The notes: a model not told the origin generated them from the letters alone. Positions 16,095 through 25,037 are shown, counted from the first letter of the stretch. The stretch is DNA of 64,000 nt from JALHFZ01 sp963674625 (GCA_963674625.2 CAXXXO010000001.1:248001-312000), one strand, 5' to 3'. Numbers and translations are program-made.

Positions 16095-16628
16095 ATGAAC
16101 GGCAAAAACGGAGGACCGGTTTTCACTATCGGCCATTCCACCCGGACGCTGGAAGAGTTCATCGAGCTGCTGAAAACGAACGGAGTTACGCTGGTTGCCG
16201 ATGTTCGAACTGTCCCCCGATCCCGGTACACTCCGCAGTTTAACAGGGACACATTGCCGGAGGCTCTGCGTGAGGCGGGGATCGGCTATCGGCATATGGC
16301 GGGACTGGGAGGCTTCAGGCACGCCGCGTACGATTCGCTGAACAGCGGCTGGCGCAATGCCGGCTTCCGGGGCTTCGCCGATTATATGCAGACGAAAGAG
16401 TTTGAAGAGAATCTTGCAGCACTTCTAGACCTTGCCCGGACGGAACGGGTTGCCCTCATGTGCGCCGAAGCGGTCCCCTGGCGCTGTCACCGCTCACTGA
16501 TCTCCGATGCCCTGCTGGTCCGGGGAATCCCTGTCGAGGACATTCTGGGCAAGGGAGAACGACGGGAGCATGTTCGAACTCCCTGGGCGGAAGTGCACGG
16601 CACAAACATAACCTACCCGCCTTTCTGA
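16095..16628 (+). CDS. DUF488 family protein
   Basis: This 177-residue soluble protein has the DUF488 pattern: FTIGHSTRTLEEFIELL near residue 10, LVADVRTVPRSRYTPQF near 33-49, YRHMAGLGG, and the C-terminal MCAEAVPWRCHRSLISDALL containing the conserved Cys and HR. The biochemical role of the family is not established, and the Cys-containing motif is only suggestive of catalysis. It follows the FchA paralogue by 26 bases and may be co-transcribed. What follows downstream is decayed sequence. Confidence 0.85.
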   Translation: MNGKNGGPVFTIGHSTRTLEEFIELLKTNGVTLVADVRTVPRSRYTPQFNRDTLPEALREAGIGYRHMAGLGGFRHAAYDSLNSGWRNAGFRGFADYMQTKEFEENLAALLDLARTERVALMCAEAVPWRCHRSLISDALLVRGIPVEDILGKGERREHVRTPWAEVHGTNITYPPF

Positions 16629-17609
16629 GAGTCGGCAGCAATTGGATATTTCTGATGAGGGGAGCAGGTCTGCGCTGCCGGTGGCAGAAGTCGGTCGGGT
16701 CATTTTTCCGAATCAGCGGTGAATTGGCTGGTAAGGCAGAAGGAAATGAATTTCTCTTTGCCTGAACGCGGGCAGCAAGGATTTACGATTGCCTTCCCTC
16801 GAAGAAGTTCGGGTTCTTTCAGTTTTTCACCACCGTCCAGGATGCCTTGTTCTCGCAGCAGGGTGACGGTACTGTCGGGTATGCCCTGAACACATGAAGA
16901 AAAACCGCCTCCGTTCTGTCCGGCACATCCTCCTCAGTCAAATGCTCCAGCCAGGAAAATGGGCTGCGGGTCGCATTGAAATTAGTGAAACAGCCTGTTT
17001 GAGGACGATTCATATCCCATCCTCCAGCGCCTGTTTTCCCTTTTGGGTCAGGCGATACTTTTGAAGGCGGCTGTCGGATTTGTCGGAAATGGTGTATTTA
17101 AGAAATCCCGCTTTCCGCAATGCCGGAGAGTTCTGCGAACATTTCCGCTCAATGACTTGTGCCTCAACTTGTGCCCCGACTTGTACCTTCTGCACAGATT
17201 CCAAGCCTTCTTCTATCCGAACTGCCTCTTCCAGGGGGAATACAAAGGAGAAGCGCAATCCCGGCGCGGTACTCCGCAGCTCCGGAAAACCCGCCGCCGG
17301 ATTCTGGAAAAATCCAGCATGGAGAGCAGCGGCACAGGCAGCTCATCGGAGGATATGACCTCGGCGGAAGGCCGTAGTTCGCTGAGCATTTTTCGGTCAA
17401 AAGATCATGCTCAAAGCGGGCCGGACCGAACTCATCGGGCAAGAAAAGGGGAATGCCCCTCGTCACGAATGGGAGGGATTTTAAGCCCTTTCATCGAACA
17501 TGCAAACAGAAAGTGACTTCTCTTATCATGCTATCATCCTAAGGAGAGAGTGATTCAGGATATTTCCTTTGAAGAAAGAAATATGTGAAAAGGGAGGATG
17601 TGAAGTTTC
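16629..17609. other. Decayed 1-kb stretch without an intact gene
   Basis: No full-length gene can be read in either direction. The minus strand holds coding-like pieces: 17013-16819 encodes a fragment beginning MNRPQTGCFTNFNATRS, its ATG overlapping the stop of the 17258-17010 fragment, and further matches require frame changes. The last 90 bases before aroE (about 17520-17609) look like a normal promoter and leader region, including a ribosome site near 17595. Confidence 0.5.
17010..17400 (-). pseudogene. Remnant of an ATP-binding/winged-helix regulator-like protein
   Basis: On the minus strand, 17400-17260 reads EVISSDELPVPLLSMLDFSR and continues, after a frame change, into FSFVFPLEEAVRIEEGLESVQK. 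It ends with a winged-helix-like tail, NSPALRKAGFLKYTISDKSDSR and QKYRLTQKGKQALEDGI, at 17010. The pattern resembles the C-terminal part of AlbA_2/RecG-like ATP-binding regulators. The N-terminal majority is missing and at least one frameshift is needed. Family assignment is tentative; the decay itself is clear. Confidence 0.45.
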
Positions 17610-18509
17610 ATGACAGTTGAAAATACAATGGCGCCGATTTTTATTCCCTCGGTACATACGAAATTTTTCGTTCTTTTCGGAGATCCTCTCGCCTTTTCCG
17701 TGTCGGCCTGGATGCACAACCACGTCTTTAGGAAACTGGGGATGGACTGTCTCTATTCTCCCCTTGAGACAGCCGAAGGGGAACTCGGAACCGCCGTGAA
17801 AACCATGGAGACGTGGCACTGCGCCGGAGCGAACGTCACCATGCCCTATAAGGCGAAGGTAGTGCCCTTTCTCGACGGGCTCGCCGATTCCGCCCGCTAC
17901 ACGGAAGTGGTGAACACCATCGTTCCCGGCGAGGACGGACGAAAAATCGGCCACAATACGGACGGAGAAGGATTCGTGAAGTCCCTCTATTCTCCCCTCG
18001 GTCTTGATGTCCCTTCGAAGGAATATCTTATCCTCGGTGCGGGAGGAGCGGCCTCCGCCGTTGCGTGCACCCTGGCGTCCAAGGGCGTCAGGCGGATTCT
18101 CGTCCTTGCGCGAAAGTCCGGATTTCACCGGGCGGAAAATCTGCAGCAGAGAATGGAAAAATATTTTCCCGGAGTGTGCGTCATAGACGAGATGAGCGGG
18201 GAAGTCCTGCGCAGGGCCGTGCCGGCCCACGAGGTGATCATCAACGCCACGAAGGTGGGAATGGGGCCCTATGCCGATCAGACGGTATTCGATACGAACC
18301 TGTTGAGCCCGTCCCAGGCTGTGTGCGATGTGGTGTACAACCCGAGAGAGACCAAAATGATCCTGGAGGCGAAGGAGAAGGGGTGCAGGGTGATCGGCGG
18401 GCTGTGGATGCTGGTGAACCAGGGAGCCGAGGCCCTCCGTCTCTGGACGGGGATCGAGCCTCCCGTTGATTACATGTACGAAACGGCCTGCCGCTTTTTA
18501 GACCGCTGA
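17610..18509 (+). CDS. AroE-like shikimate/quinate dehydrogenase family protein
   Basis: The 299-residue NAD(P)-dependent dehydrogenase has the substrate domain first (FGDPLAFSVSAWMHN at 23-37, NVTMPYK with catalytic K81, GHNTDGEGF with catalytic D118). The Rossmann domain follows (YLILGAGGAASAVACTLASKG), with a NATKVGMGP loop and the C-terminal GGLWMLVNQGAEALRLWTG. SVSAWMHN replaces the usual SLSPxMHN of biosynthetic AroE, and the protein is slightly longer. It may therefore be a quinate/shikimate-type catabolic dehydrogenase. It is separated from aroD by a minus-strand gene. ATG 17628 is a possible alternative start. Confidence 0.8.
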   Translation: MTVENTMAPIFIPSVHTKFFVLFGDPLAFSVSAWMHNHVFRKLGMDCLYSPLETAEGELGTAVKTMETWHCAGANVTMPYKAKVVPFLDGLADSARYTEVVNTIVPGEDGRKIGHNTDGEGFVKSLYSPLGLDVPSKEYLILGAGGAASAVACTLASKGVRRILVLARKSGFHRAENLQQRMEKYFPGVCVIDEMSGEVLRRAVPAHEVIINATKVGMGPYADQTVFDTNLLSPSQAVCDVVYNPRETKMILEAKEKGCRVIGGLWMLVNQGAEALRLWTGIEPPVDYMYETACRFLDR

Positions 18510-18546
18510 ATTTTTCCGGAAGAAAAACCCCTGCCTCCTGACATGA

Positions 18547-18588
18547 AGCACCCCCAAAGTCGGACATAAATCCGACTTTGGGGGTGCT
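18547..18588. terminator. Perfect 18-bp palindrome between convergent genes
   Basis: AGCACCCCCAAAGTCGGA at 18547-18564 and its exact complement at 18571-18588 flank a 6-base loop. It lies between the ends of aroE (plus) and the lyase gene (minus). The position suits a bidirectional terminator, although neither side has a T-run. The perfect arms and sharp borders would also fit a dispersed palindromic repeat. Confidence 0.6.
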
Positions 18589-18638
18589 CTTCAGCATCGG
18601 CCAGCAGCTTTTTTTCGAGAAAGGAAAGGGCCTCCGGG

Positions 18639-19580
18639 TCAGCCCTGTTTTTTCGCGGCCGTCAGGGGGACGAGGTCCGCATTTGTACCGGCCCTCAGAA
18701 TGGAGCTGTCGGCTACGTGTCCCACCCACTCCTGAAGCTGTCTGGCCAGAGCGATTATTTTCTTCAGGTCGACGCCCGTTTCAATTCCCATTTCGTCCAT
18801 CATGTGGAGCAGATCCTCCGAGGCGATATTTCCAGATGCTCCGGGAGCGAAGGGACATCCGCCGAGCCCCGCGAGGGATGCGTCGAAGCGGATGATACCT
18901 GCCTGCATCCCGGCAATCACGTTTGCGAGGGCCATGCCCCGGGTGTTGTGGAAATGAAGAAACCACGAGACAAGAGGAAATTCGGACCGGGCCATGGATG
19001 CGAGGTCGTAGACCTGGCGGGGGTTTGCCATTCCCGTGGTATCGGAAAGGGAAAGCTCCGTCAGCCCCAGGTCCGTCAATCCAGCGGCGATCTCCATAAT
19101 TTTCCCCGAGGGAATTTTTCCTTCGAAGGGGCATCCGAAGGCGGTGGAAATGGCTCCGGAGACCTCCATCCCATTGGAACGGGCGAAGTCCACGCACTCT
19201 GTGAACCCTTCGAGCAGTTCGGCGGGAGTTTTGTTCAGGTTTGCCTTCGCGTGGGACTCGCTGGCGGAAAGGGTCAGCTTCACCTTCGTGATGCCGGAGG
19301 CGAGGGCCCGCTCAACCCCTTTAAGGTTTGCAACGAGAGCGCGATATTCCACCCCGTCTACTCTGTGGAACCTGCGCGCGACTTCATCGGTGTCCGCCAT
19401 CTGGGGCACCGCTTTCGGATGAACGAAAGAGCCGATCTCCACGACGTGAACTCCCGCTTCGACCACCCCTTCGATAAGAGCGACCTTGCGGTCCACGGAA
19501 AGGACTGACGGTTCGTTCTGCAGTCCGTCCCGGGGGCCGACCTCGCAAAAGACGATTTTCTCGGGCCACTGAATGGACAT
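18639..19580 (-). CDS. Hydroxymethylglutaryl-CoA lyase family protein
   Basis: This 313-residue TIM-barrel lyase is of the HMGL-like family. Visible are CEVGPRDGLQNEPS near residues 12-25 (metal and CoA site), VKLTLSASESHAKANLNK, LSLSDTTGMA, the metal-ligand pair in FLHFHNTRG, and the flexible catalytic loop GLGGCPFAPGASGN with the active-site Cys. Such enzymes cleave 3-hydroxy-3-methylglutaryl-CoA to acetyl-CoA and acetoacetate, or related 3-hydroxyacyl-CoAs. It is divergent from aroD and shares a control region with it. The true substrate is uncertain because no leucine-degradation genes are nearby. Confidence 0.87.
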   Translation of the reverse strand: MSIQWPEKIVFCEVGPRDGLQNEPSVLSVDRKVALIEGVVEAGVHVVEIGSFVHPKAVPQMADTDEVARRFHRVDGVEYRALVANLKGVERALASGITKVKLTLSASESHAKANLNKTPAELLEGFTECVDFARSNGMEVSGAISTAFGCPFEGKIPSGKIMEIAAGLTDLGLTELSLSDTTGMANPRQVYDLASMARSEFPLVSWFLHFHNTRGMALANVIAGMQAGIIRFDASLAGLGGCPFAPGASGNIASEDLLHMMDEMGIETGVDLKKIIALARQLQEWVGHVADSSILRAGTNADLVPLTAAKKQG

Positions 19581-19632
19581 GGTATGCTCCTCCTCTGAAT
19601 GAAGTCGATGGAATGAATCCTTTTCTCAGAAC

Positions 19633-19661
19633 ACTGTAATCATAAAAAAACCTTCTGTCAA
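19633..19661 (-). promoter_or_regulatory. Promoter of the HMGL-like gene
   Basis: On the minus strand TTGACA (19656-19661) and TACAGT (19633-19638) are 17 bases apart, about 50 bases before the start codon at 19580. It is back to back with the aroD promoter, so one regulator site between them could control both. Confidence 0.6.
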
Positions 19662-19732
19662 ACGGCAAGAGTTTCCGCCTGATAAAAATGCGCCCGCTGT
19701 TCTATGGGAAAATAAGGAAAGCGCAGAAGGCA

Positions 19733-19819
19733 TGGAAATTATTTCTTGACAAGAAGCGCTCCGTTCCTTATTGTATAATCATTTCTTAGGTACGGTTTAT
19801 ATTTCCGCAGAACGGAAAG
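19733..19819 (+). promoter_or_regulatory. aroD promoter with two IclR-like palindromes
   Basis: TTGACA at 19746-19751 has TATTGT at 19769-19774 (17 apart) and overlaps TATAAT at 19774-19779 (22 apart). Directly upstream, 19733-19747 reads TGGAAATTATTTCTT, close to the E. coli IclR consensus TGGAAATNATTTCCA as I recall it. Downstream, TTTCCG at 19802-19807 and CGGAAA at 19813-19818 form a second palindrome with a 5-base centre. The same half-sites recur at 28395-28413. Confidence 0.6.
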
Positions 19820-19838
19820 AACAGGAGGAGATTCATTC

Positions 19839-20609
19839 ATGAGACCAAGGCCGAAAAAGCCCGTCGATGTCAGAGGAAAGGTTCTTGGAGGGCCTCAGCC
19901 CCTCGTGTGCGTTCCTCTCGTGGGCAGAACCTCTGAGGAAATACTGAAGGAAGCCCGAAACATCCCGGCCATTGCCCCCGATGCCATAGAACTGAGGGTC
20001 GATGCCTGGGATTTTGTGGAGGACACCGCCCCGGCGCTTTCCATGGTTGGAGAAGTGCGGAAAATCGTGGGAGACATGCCGGTCATCCTCACCTGCCGCG
20101 GGCATTGGGAGGGTGGCATCAAAGCGGTCTCTGAAGAAAAGAAGTTCCTTCTCTACAGAGAAGCTGCCGCCGCGGGGCTTGTGGATTTCGTGGACGTGGA
20201 GCTTGCCTGCGGAGACCAGAGAATAGGAGAAATGCGTTCTTTCCTGGGTTCCCTTCCCGTTTCGCTCATCCTCTCCTTCCATGATTTTGAAAAGACCCCG
20301 TCCAAAGAGATGATCTTCTCTCTCCTCGCCGCCGAAATCAGGGCCGGAGCCTCTGTGGCGAAGCTCGCCGCCATGCCCCGATGCGAGGAGGACGTTCTCG
20401 CCCTTCTCTCCGCGACTCTCATGGTGCGCCGCCAATATCCCGATGTGCCCCTCATCACCATGTCCATGGGAGAGATCGGAGCCATGAGCAGAATTACCGG
20501 AGGGCTTTTCGGATCGGATCTCACCTTCGCCGTGGGCAGCAAAGCCTCGGCCCCGGGCCAGATCCCGGTGGCGGCCCTGAAACAGTGCCTGTCAGTGATT
20601 CACTCCTGA
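19839..20609 (+). CDS. aroD: Type I 3-dehydroquinate dehydratase
   Basis: The 256-residue TIM-barrel enzyme dehydrates 3-dehydroquinate to 3-dehydroshikimate through a Schiff base. Diagnostic residues are present: E51 and R53 in IELRVD, R87 in ILTCRGHWEGG, H148 in LSFHDF, the Schiff-base K175 in ASVAKLAAM, and the C-terminal FGSDLTFAV...SAPGQIPV loop. An AGGAGGAG ribosome site precedes the ATG. Type I enzymes serve biosynthesis in many bacteria. Here the gene heads an operon with a ThDP enzyme, an acylating aldehyde dehydrogenase and a TTT importer, and no other aro biosynthesis gene is present, so a catabolic role is plausible. Confidence 0.93.
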   Translation: MRPRPKKPVDVRGKVLGGPQPLVCVPLVGRTSEEILKEARNIPAIAPDAIELRVDAWDFVEDTAPALSMVGEVRKIVGDMPVILTCRGHWEGGIKAVSEEKKFLLYREAAAAGLVDFVDVELACGDQRIGEMRSFLGSLPVSLILSFHDFEKTPSKEMIFSLLAAEIRAGASVAKLAAMPRCEEDVLALLSATLMVRRQYPDVPLITMSMGEIGAMSRITGGLFGSDLTFAVGSKASAPGQIPVAALKQCLSVIHS

Positions 20610-20653
20610 GAGAATAAGACAAAATTGCAGTTATACGAATGGAGGCGCAAAAC

Positions 20654-22459
20654 ATGAAGAAAGATCTTGTGGCGTTTCAGCTCGTCAGGTTTCTGGAGGC
20701 CCGGGGAGTGGAGAATATCTTCGGACTCTGCGGACACACGATCATCGGTTTTCTCGATGCCCTGAAGGAAAGTTCGATCCGCTTCATCTCAGTCCGGCAC
20801 GAACAGATCGCGGCCCACGCCGCCGACGGCTATGCCCGGGGGAAGGGATGCTGCGTTCCCGGGGTGCTTCTCACCCATCTCGGCCCGGGACTCGCCAACG
20901 CCACAACGGGCGTTGCCGAGGCGGGGCTGAACTCCATTCCTCTTGTCGTCATCGCCGGAGACGTGCCGAGCTGCTATTTCGGCCGCCATCCTCATCAGGA
21001 GGTGAACCTCCACGCCGACGCCAGCCAGTACGAGATCTTCCGTCCCTTCGTGAAACGGGCATGGCGGGTCGACCGACCGGAGCTTCTTCCGGAGGTCATG
21101 GACAAGGCTTTCCGCCTTGCCGTCACCGGCAGGCCCGGCCCGGTCCTCGTATCCGTCCCCATGGATATTTTCTCCATGGAGCTTGATACGCGGTTCTTCG
21201 ACCACCGGATCGACAATGATCCTCTCCTTCCAAAGCCGGGGCTTGATGAAAAAACGGCTGAAGAGATCGCCACCTATCTTGCTGAAGCCAGACACCCGAT
21301 TCTCTACCCCGGAGGCGGCGTCATCGCCTCCGGAGCAGCCGGAGCCCTTACGGAACTTGCGGCCCATCTTGAAATTCCCGTCCTCTATACCCTCATGGGG
21401 AAGGGGTCCATTCCGGACGATCATCCCCTTGCCGTTGGGATGACCGGCTTCTGGGGCACGGAATTCAACAACTCCATGGCCAGAAAGTCCGATGTGATGC
21501 TGGCCGTGGGAACAAGGCTCTCCGAGGCCGACTGCAGCTCCTGGTATTTCGGAGAGACCTTCGACATCCCTCCCACGAAGCTGATTCATATCGACATCAA
21601 CCAGGAGGAGATCGGAAGGAACTATAAGACCCTTATCGGCGCCGTGTGCGACGCGAAAATGGCCCTTGACGCCATCCTCGCGGCGGCGAAGAGGAAGTAC
21701 CCCGACGGAGTGAAGCGTCCGGAGACCGTCAAGGCAATCGCCGACGCGAAAGCCGCCTACGAAGAGTCTATCGCCGATGCCCGGAAGTCGGACCAGTTCC
21801 CCATGCGGCCGGAGAGAATTCTCGCCGACCTCAGGGAGGTGCTTCCCCGGGACGGATACGTGGTGGCAGACGTGGGGTGGAACAAAAACGGCGTCGGGCA
21901 GCAGTTCCCCGTTTATGAGCCCGGTACCTTCGTAGCACCGGGCGGTCTGGCAACCATGGGGTACGGCCCTTCCGCCGCTCTTGGAGTGAAGGTTGCCTGC
22001 CCGGATAAAAAGGTAGTGGCCCTCATCGGAGACGGCGGAATGGGCGCGAATGTCTCACCCTTCGCCACCGGAGCGGTGGAGGATATCGCTGTCGTATGGG
22101 TCGTCATGAACAACTGCGCCTTCGGTACCATCGCAGGGCTCGAGAGGCAGCACTACGACCATCAGTTTGCCACCCTTTTCGAGAAGGACGGCAAGCCCTA
22201 CAGCCCCGACTTCGCAGCCATCGGGGAGGCCTATGGCATCAAGGGGTATACCGTGACGCGGGCGGAGGATTTCAAGCCCGTTCTCGAAGAAGCCCTCGCT
22301 CTGGACAAACCCTGCGTCATCGACGTCCGGATGGAGAACGCCCCGGTGGTCACCGAGGGGTGCTGGAACATCAACGACATCTTCAGAAAACGGGGAGAGG
22401 AAAAATCCTGGAGAATCTGGTCCTGGGAGGAAACTGAGCCCTGGAGGATGGAGGAGTAG
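20654..22459 (+). CDS. ThDP-dependent decarboxylase/carboligase (acetolactate synthase-like)
   Basis: This 601-residue ThDP enzyme has the three-domain acetolactate-synthase fold. The activating Glu is in SVRHEQIAAHAADGYAR (E50), a linker domain has YPGGGVIASGAAGAL, and the C-terminal ThDP motif begins IGDGGMGANVSPFATG and ends in MNN. The N-terminal FGLCGHTIIGFLDAL differs from true acetolactate synthase and from Xsc, so substrate is open: a 2-oxo acid decarboxylase or aldehyde ligase are both possible. GGAGG at 20641-20645 fixes ATG 20654. The acylating aldehyde dehydrogenase follows after 60 bases, suggesting 2-oxo acid to aldehyde to acyl-CoA (inference). Confidence 0.85.
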   Translation: MKKDLVAFQLVRFLEARGVENIFGLCGHTIIGFLDALKESSIRFISVRHEQIAAHAADGYARGKGCCVPGVLLTHLGPGLANATTGVAEAGLNSIPLVVIAGDVPSCYFGRHPHQEVNLHADASQYEIFRPFVKRAWRVDRPELLPEVMDKAFRLAVTGRPGPVLVSVPMDIFSMELDTRFFDHRIDNDPLLPKPGLDEKTAEEIATYLAEARHPILYPGGGVIASGAAGALTELAAHLEIPVLYTLMGKGSIPDDHPLAVGMTGFWGTEFNNSMARKSDVMLAVGTRLSEADCSSWYFGETFDIPPTKLIHIDINQEEIGRNYKTLIGAVCDAKMALDAILAAAKRKYPDGVKRPETVKAIADAKAAYEESIADARKSDQFPMRPERILADLREVLPRDGYVVADVGWNKNGVGQQFPVYEPGTFVAPGGLATMGYGPSAALGVKVACPDKKVVALIGDGGMGANVSPFATGAVEDIAVVWVVMNNCAFGTIAGLERQHYDHQFATLFEKDGKPYSPDFAAIGEAYGIKGYTVTRAEDFKPVLEEALALDKPCVIDVRMENAPVVTEGCWNINDIFRKRGEEKSWRIWSWEETEPWRMEE

Positions 22460-22519
22460 GGAAGACCGTTTTTCAGCTGAGGGTCGGAAAAATCGGTAAT
22501 TGTGAAGGAGATGTTTGCA

Positions 22520-23941
22520 ATGGCAAAGAAGGAACTGACTGCTGAACAGAGGCAGATGCTTGACGGGGTTTTTGAAAAGGCCCGGGTCGCTGAGAAGATC
22601 ATAGAGAACTACAGCCAGGAGCGGGTGGACAGAATGTGCCGCTGTGTTGCCTGGGCGGTGGGAAACCCCCGGGATTTCGACCGGATCTGCAAGATGGGGG
22701 TTGAAGAAAGCGGAGCCGGGGACTGGAGCGGCCGGTTCGGCAAACGGCACAAGATCCTCGGCGTCCTTCGGGACGCCCTGCGGCAGAAGAGCGTCGGCCC
22801 CATCGAGGTCCTTCCCGAGAAGGGGATTGTGCGGTATGGAAAGCCCGCAGGGGTCATCACGTCCCTCATCCCCATGACCAACCCGGAGCTCACTCCTACC
22901 GTTACGGCCATTTACGCCTTGAAGGCCCGGGACGTGGTAGTCTTTTCTCCCCACCCCCGAACGAAGAAGACCACCTTCGAAGTGGTGGAGCTGATGCGTT
23001 CGGCACTGAAATCCATCGGTGAGCCGGAGGACTTCCTCCAGTGCCTCCCCGAGGTCAACATGGCCATCGTCGAGGACGCCATGGCCCGGGCCGATCTCAT
23101 TATGGCCACGGGAGGACCGGCCATGTCGAAAGCCGCCCACAGCTCAGGCAAGCCGGCCTACTGTTCGGGAGCGGGGAACGCCACCATGGTCTTCGACGAA
23201 ACCACCGACATCGAGGTGGCTGCCCGCAATACCAGGATAAGCAAGACCTCGGACTTCGGTTCCGGATGTTCCGCCGACGGAAACTTGATCATCTACGGCG
23301 GAATTTACGATAAAATGGTGGTCCAGCTTCAGAAAGAAGGAGGATACCTCGCCAGTGACGAAGAGCGTGAAATGCTGAAGAAGGCCATGTGGGACGAGGA
23401 GGGACACCGGATCGTCGACACCGTGGCGGTATCTCCCCGGAAACTCTGCAAAGCGGCGGGGTTCGAGATTCCGGAGGACAGGAAGTTCGTCATGGTCGTC
23501 GGGGAGAGCATCGGCAAGGAATACCCCTTCTCCGGCGAAAAGCTCACGACCCTTCTGGCCCTTTACCGGTACGAAGGAGATTTCGAAAACGCCCTCAAGA
23601 TGGTGGACGAAGTTTACAAAGTCGGGGGACGGGGGCATTCCTGCGGCATCTACAGCCACGATGAAGACCATATCGAAGCTCTCGCCCTGCGGGCTCCAGT
23701 GACGAGGATCATGGTGCGGCAGCCCCAGTCGAAGGCAAACGCGGGCAGCGCGAACAACGGCATGCCCATGACGTCAAGCATGGGGTGCGGCACCTGGGGC
23801 GGCAACCAGGTCTCGGAGAACATCGCCCTGAAGCATTATATGAACAGCACCTGGGTGGCGAAGCCCATTCTGACCGATGCTCCCTCGGAAGAGGTTCTCT
23901 TCGGTGAATTCTTCGACCCCGCAAACAAGCGGGAAGGCTGA
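22520..23941 (+). CDS. Acylating aldehyde dehydrogenase (SauS/AdhE-N type)
   Basis: The 473-residue enzyme belongs to the CoA-acylating aldehyde dehydrogenases, which convert an aldehyde plus CoA and NAD(P)+ to acyl-CoA. Visible are GIVRYGKPAGVITSLIPMTNPELT, FSPHPRTKKTT, the ATGGPAMSKAAHSSGKPAYCSG nucleotide region and the catalytic-Cys segment SDFGSGCSADGN (C250). The closest family I recall is sulfoacetaldehyde dehydrogenase SauS, but acetaldehyde and propionaldehyde enzymes share these motifs. AAGGAG at 22505-22510 supports ATG 22520. It lies between the ThDP enzyme and the TTT importer, as expected for the second step after decarboxylation. Confidence 0.86.
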   Translation: MAKKELTAEQRQMLDGVFEKARVAEKIIENYSQERVDRMCRCVAWAVGNPRDFDRICKMGVEESGAGDWSGRFGKRHKILGVLRDALRQKSVGPIEVLPEKGIVRYGKPAGVITSLIPMTNPELTPTVTAIYALKARDVVVFSPHPRTKKTTFEVVELMRSALKSIGEPEDFLQCLPEVNMAIVEDAMARADLIMATGGPAMSKAAHSSGKPAYCSGAGNATMVFDETTDIEVAARNTRISKTSDFGSGCSADGNLIIYGGIYDKMVVQLQKEGGYLASDEEREMLKKAMWDEEGHRIVDTVAVSPRKLCKAAGFEIPEDRKFVMVVGESIGKEYPFSGEKLTTLLALYRYEGDFENALKMVDEVYKVGGRGHSCGIYSHDEDHIEALALRAPVTRIMVRQPQSKANAGSANNGMPMTSSMGCGTWGGNQVSENIALKHYMNSTWVAKPILTDAPSEEVLFGEFFDPANKREG

Positions 23942-24021
23942 GTATCCTTTCTCCTGCGCGGGCCTCGGGGAAACGGGCGGAGAAGCCGAAAGAAAGATCA
24001 CAATATAGAGGAGGCAATAGT

Positions 24022-25023
24022 ATGAAAAAGACGTTCATTGCAAGCCTGTCCGTTCTGCTGCTTCTGGTTTTCGCGGTTTCGGGTTTTGCGGCCTATCCCG
24101 AAAAGAGCCTGCAGGGGATCATCATGTGGGGCGCCGGGGGCGGTACGGATAATTTCGCCCGAGCCATCACCCCCATAGCCGAGAAAAACCTCGGCCAGAC
24201 GATCGTGCTTCAGAACAAGCCGGGCGCCTCCGGTGCGGTGGCGACGACGGTGCTGGTCAATTCGCCCGCCGACGGATATACGCTTCTCTACGGAGCCGAG
24301 AACCCCGCCAATTACCGTGTCCTCGGGCTTTCCGAGCTGAGCTTCCACGATCTTCAGCCTATTCTCATCGGTGTCGAGGGCGCAGTGGTGATCTGCGTCA
24401 ACCCCGAGACCCCCTACAAGACCATGCAGGATCTTGTCGAGGCGGCAAAGGCCGACAAGAAGATTAAAATGGGAAATTCCGGCGTGGGGGGGCTGCCCTA
24501 CGTGGCGGGCGCCATGATGAAGGGGATTCACGGCGTCGACTTCAACTACATCCAGTTCGACGGAGACGGCCCCGGCGCAACGGCTCTCATGGGAGGCCAT
24601 GTGGACGTCATGCCCCTGGCCCTTTCGACCTCCGTCGAGTACATCCGGTCCGGGCGGCTGCGGGGGCTTGCGGTGCTCACCACGAAGCGGGTTCCCCAGC
24701 TTCCCGATGTGCCGGCGATTACCGAGATTTACCCCGAATACGACCAGTTTCTGCCCTGGGGACCCTTCTACGGAGTCTTCGTGAAGAAGGAAACTCCCGC
24801 CGAGGTGGTTGAGAAGCTCAGCGCAGCCTTCGGGAAAGCCATGGATGATCCCCGTTTCGAGGAATACATCAAAAATTCCGGTGGATTCAAAAACGGCGCC
24901 ACCGGCGATGAGGCCGTTAAATTTCTCGACAAGTTCGAGTCCACGGCGAGCTGGCTGATCTACAACGCAGGGGGAGCGAAGAAATCTCCCGCCGATTTCA
25001 GCATTCCTGAACCTAAAAAATAG
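24022..25023 (+). CDS. tctC: TTT transporter substrate-binding protein (TctC/Bug family)
   Basis: This 333-residue exported binding protein has a signal peptide ending AVSGFA and a mature start AAYPEKSLQGIIMWGAGGGTDNFARA. The Bug-family landmarks follow: VLQNKPGASGAVATTVLVNSPADGYTLLYG, NSGVGGLPYVAGAMMKG and PEYDQFLPWGPFYGVFVKK. It would capture a carboxylate for the TctAB membrane pair. It is the first of two binding proteins flanking tctBA; the two are clearly homologous but differ around the ligand loops. A hairpin follows at 25038. Confidence 0.92.
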   Translation: MKKTFIASLSVLLLLVFAVSGFAAYPEKSLQGIIMWGAGGGTDNFARAITPIAEKNLGQTIVLQNKPGASGAVATTVLVNSPADGYTLLYGAENPANYRVLGLSELSFHDLQPILIGVEGAVVICVNPETPYKTMQDLVEAAKADKKIKMGNSGVGGLPYVAGAMMKGIHGVDFNYIQFDGDGPGATALMGGHVDVMPLALSTSVEYIRSGRLRGLAVLTTKRVPQLPDVPAITEIYPEYDQFLPWGPFYGVFVKKETPAEVVEKLSAAFGKAMDDPRFEEYIKNSGGFKNGATGDEAVKFLDKFESTASWLIYNAGGAKKSPADFSIPEPKK

Positions 25024-25037
25024 CATCTCCTGAAATT

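Noticed and set aside
17822..22459. Sulfoacetate/taurine pathway suggested by the SauS-like dehydrogenase and ThDP enzyme
   Set aside because: The ThDP enzyme N-terminus does not match Xsc, and no sulfoacetyl-CoA ligase, Pta or sulfite-handling gene is nearby. Kept only as a family resemblance of the dehydrogenase.
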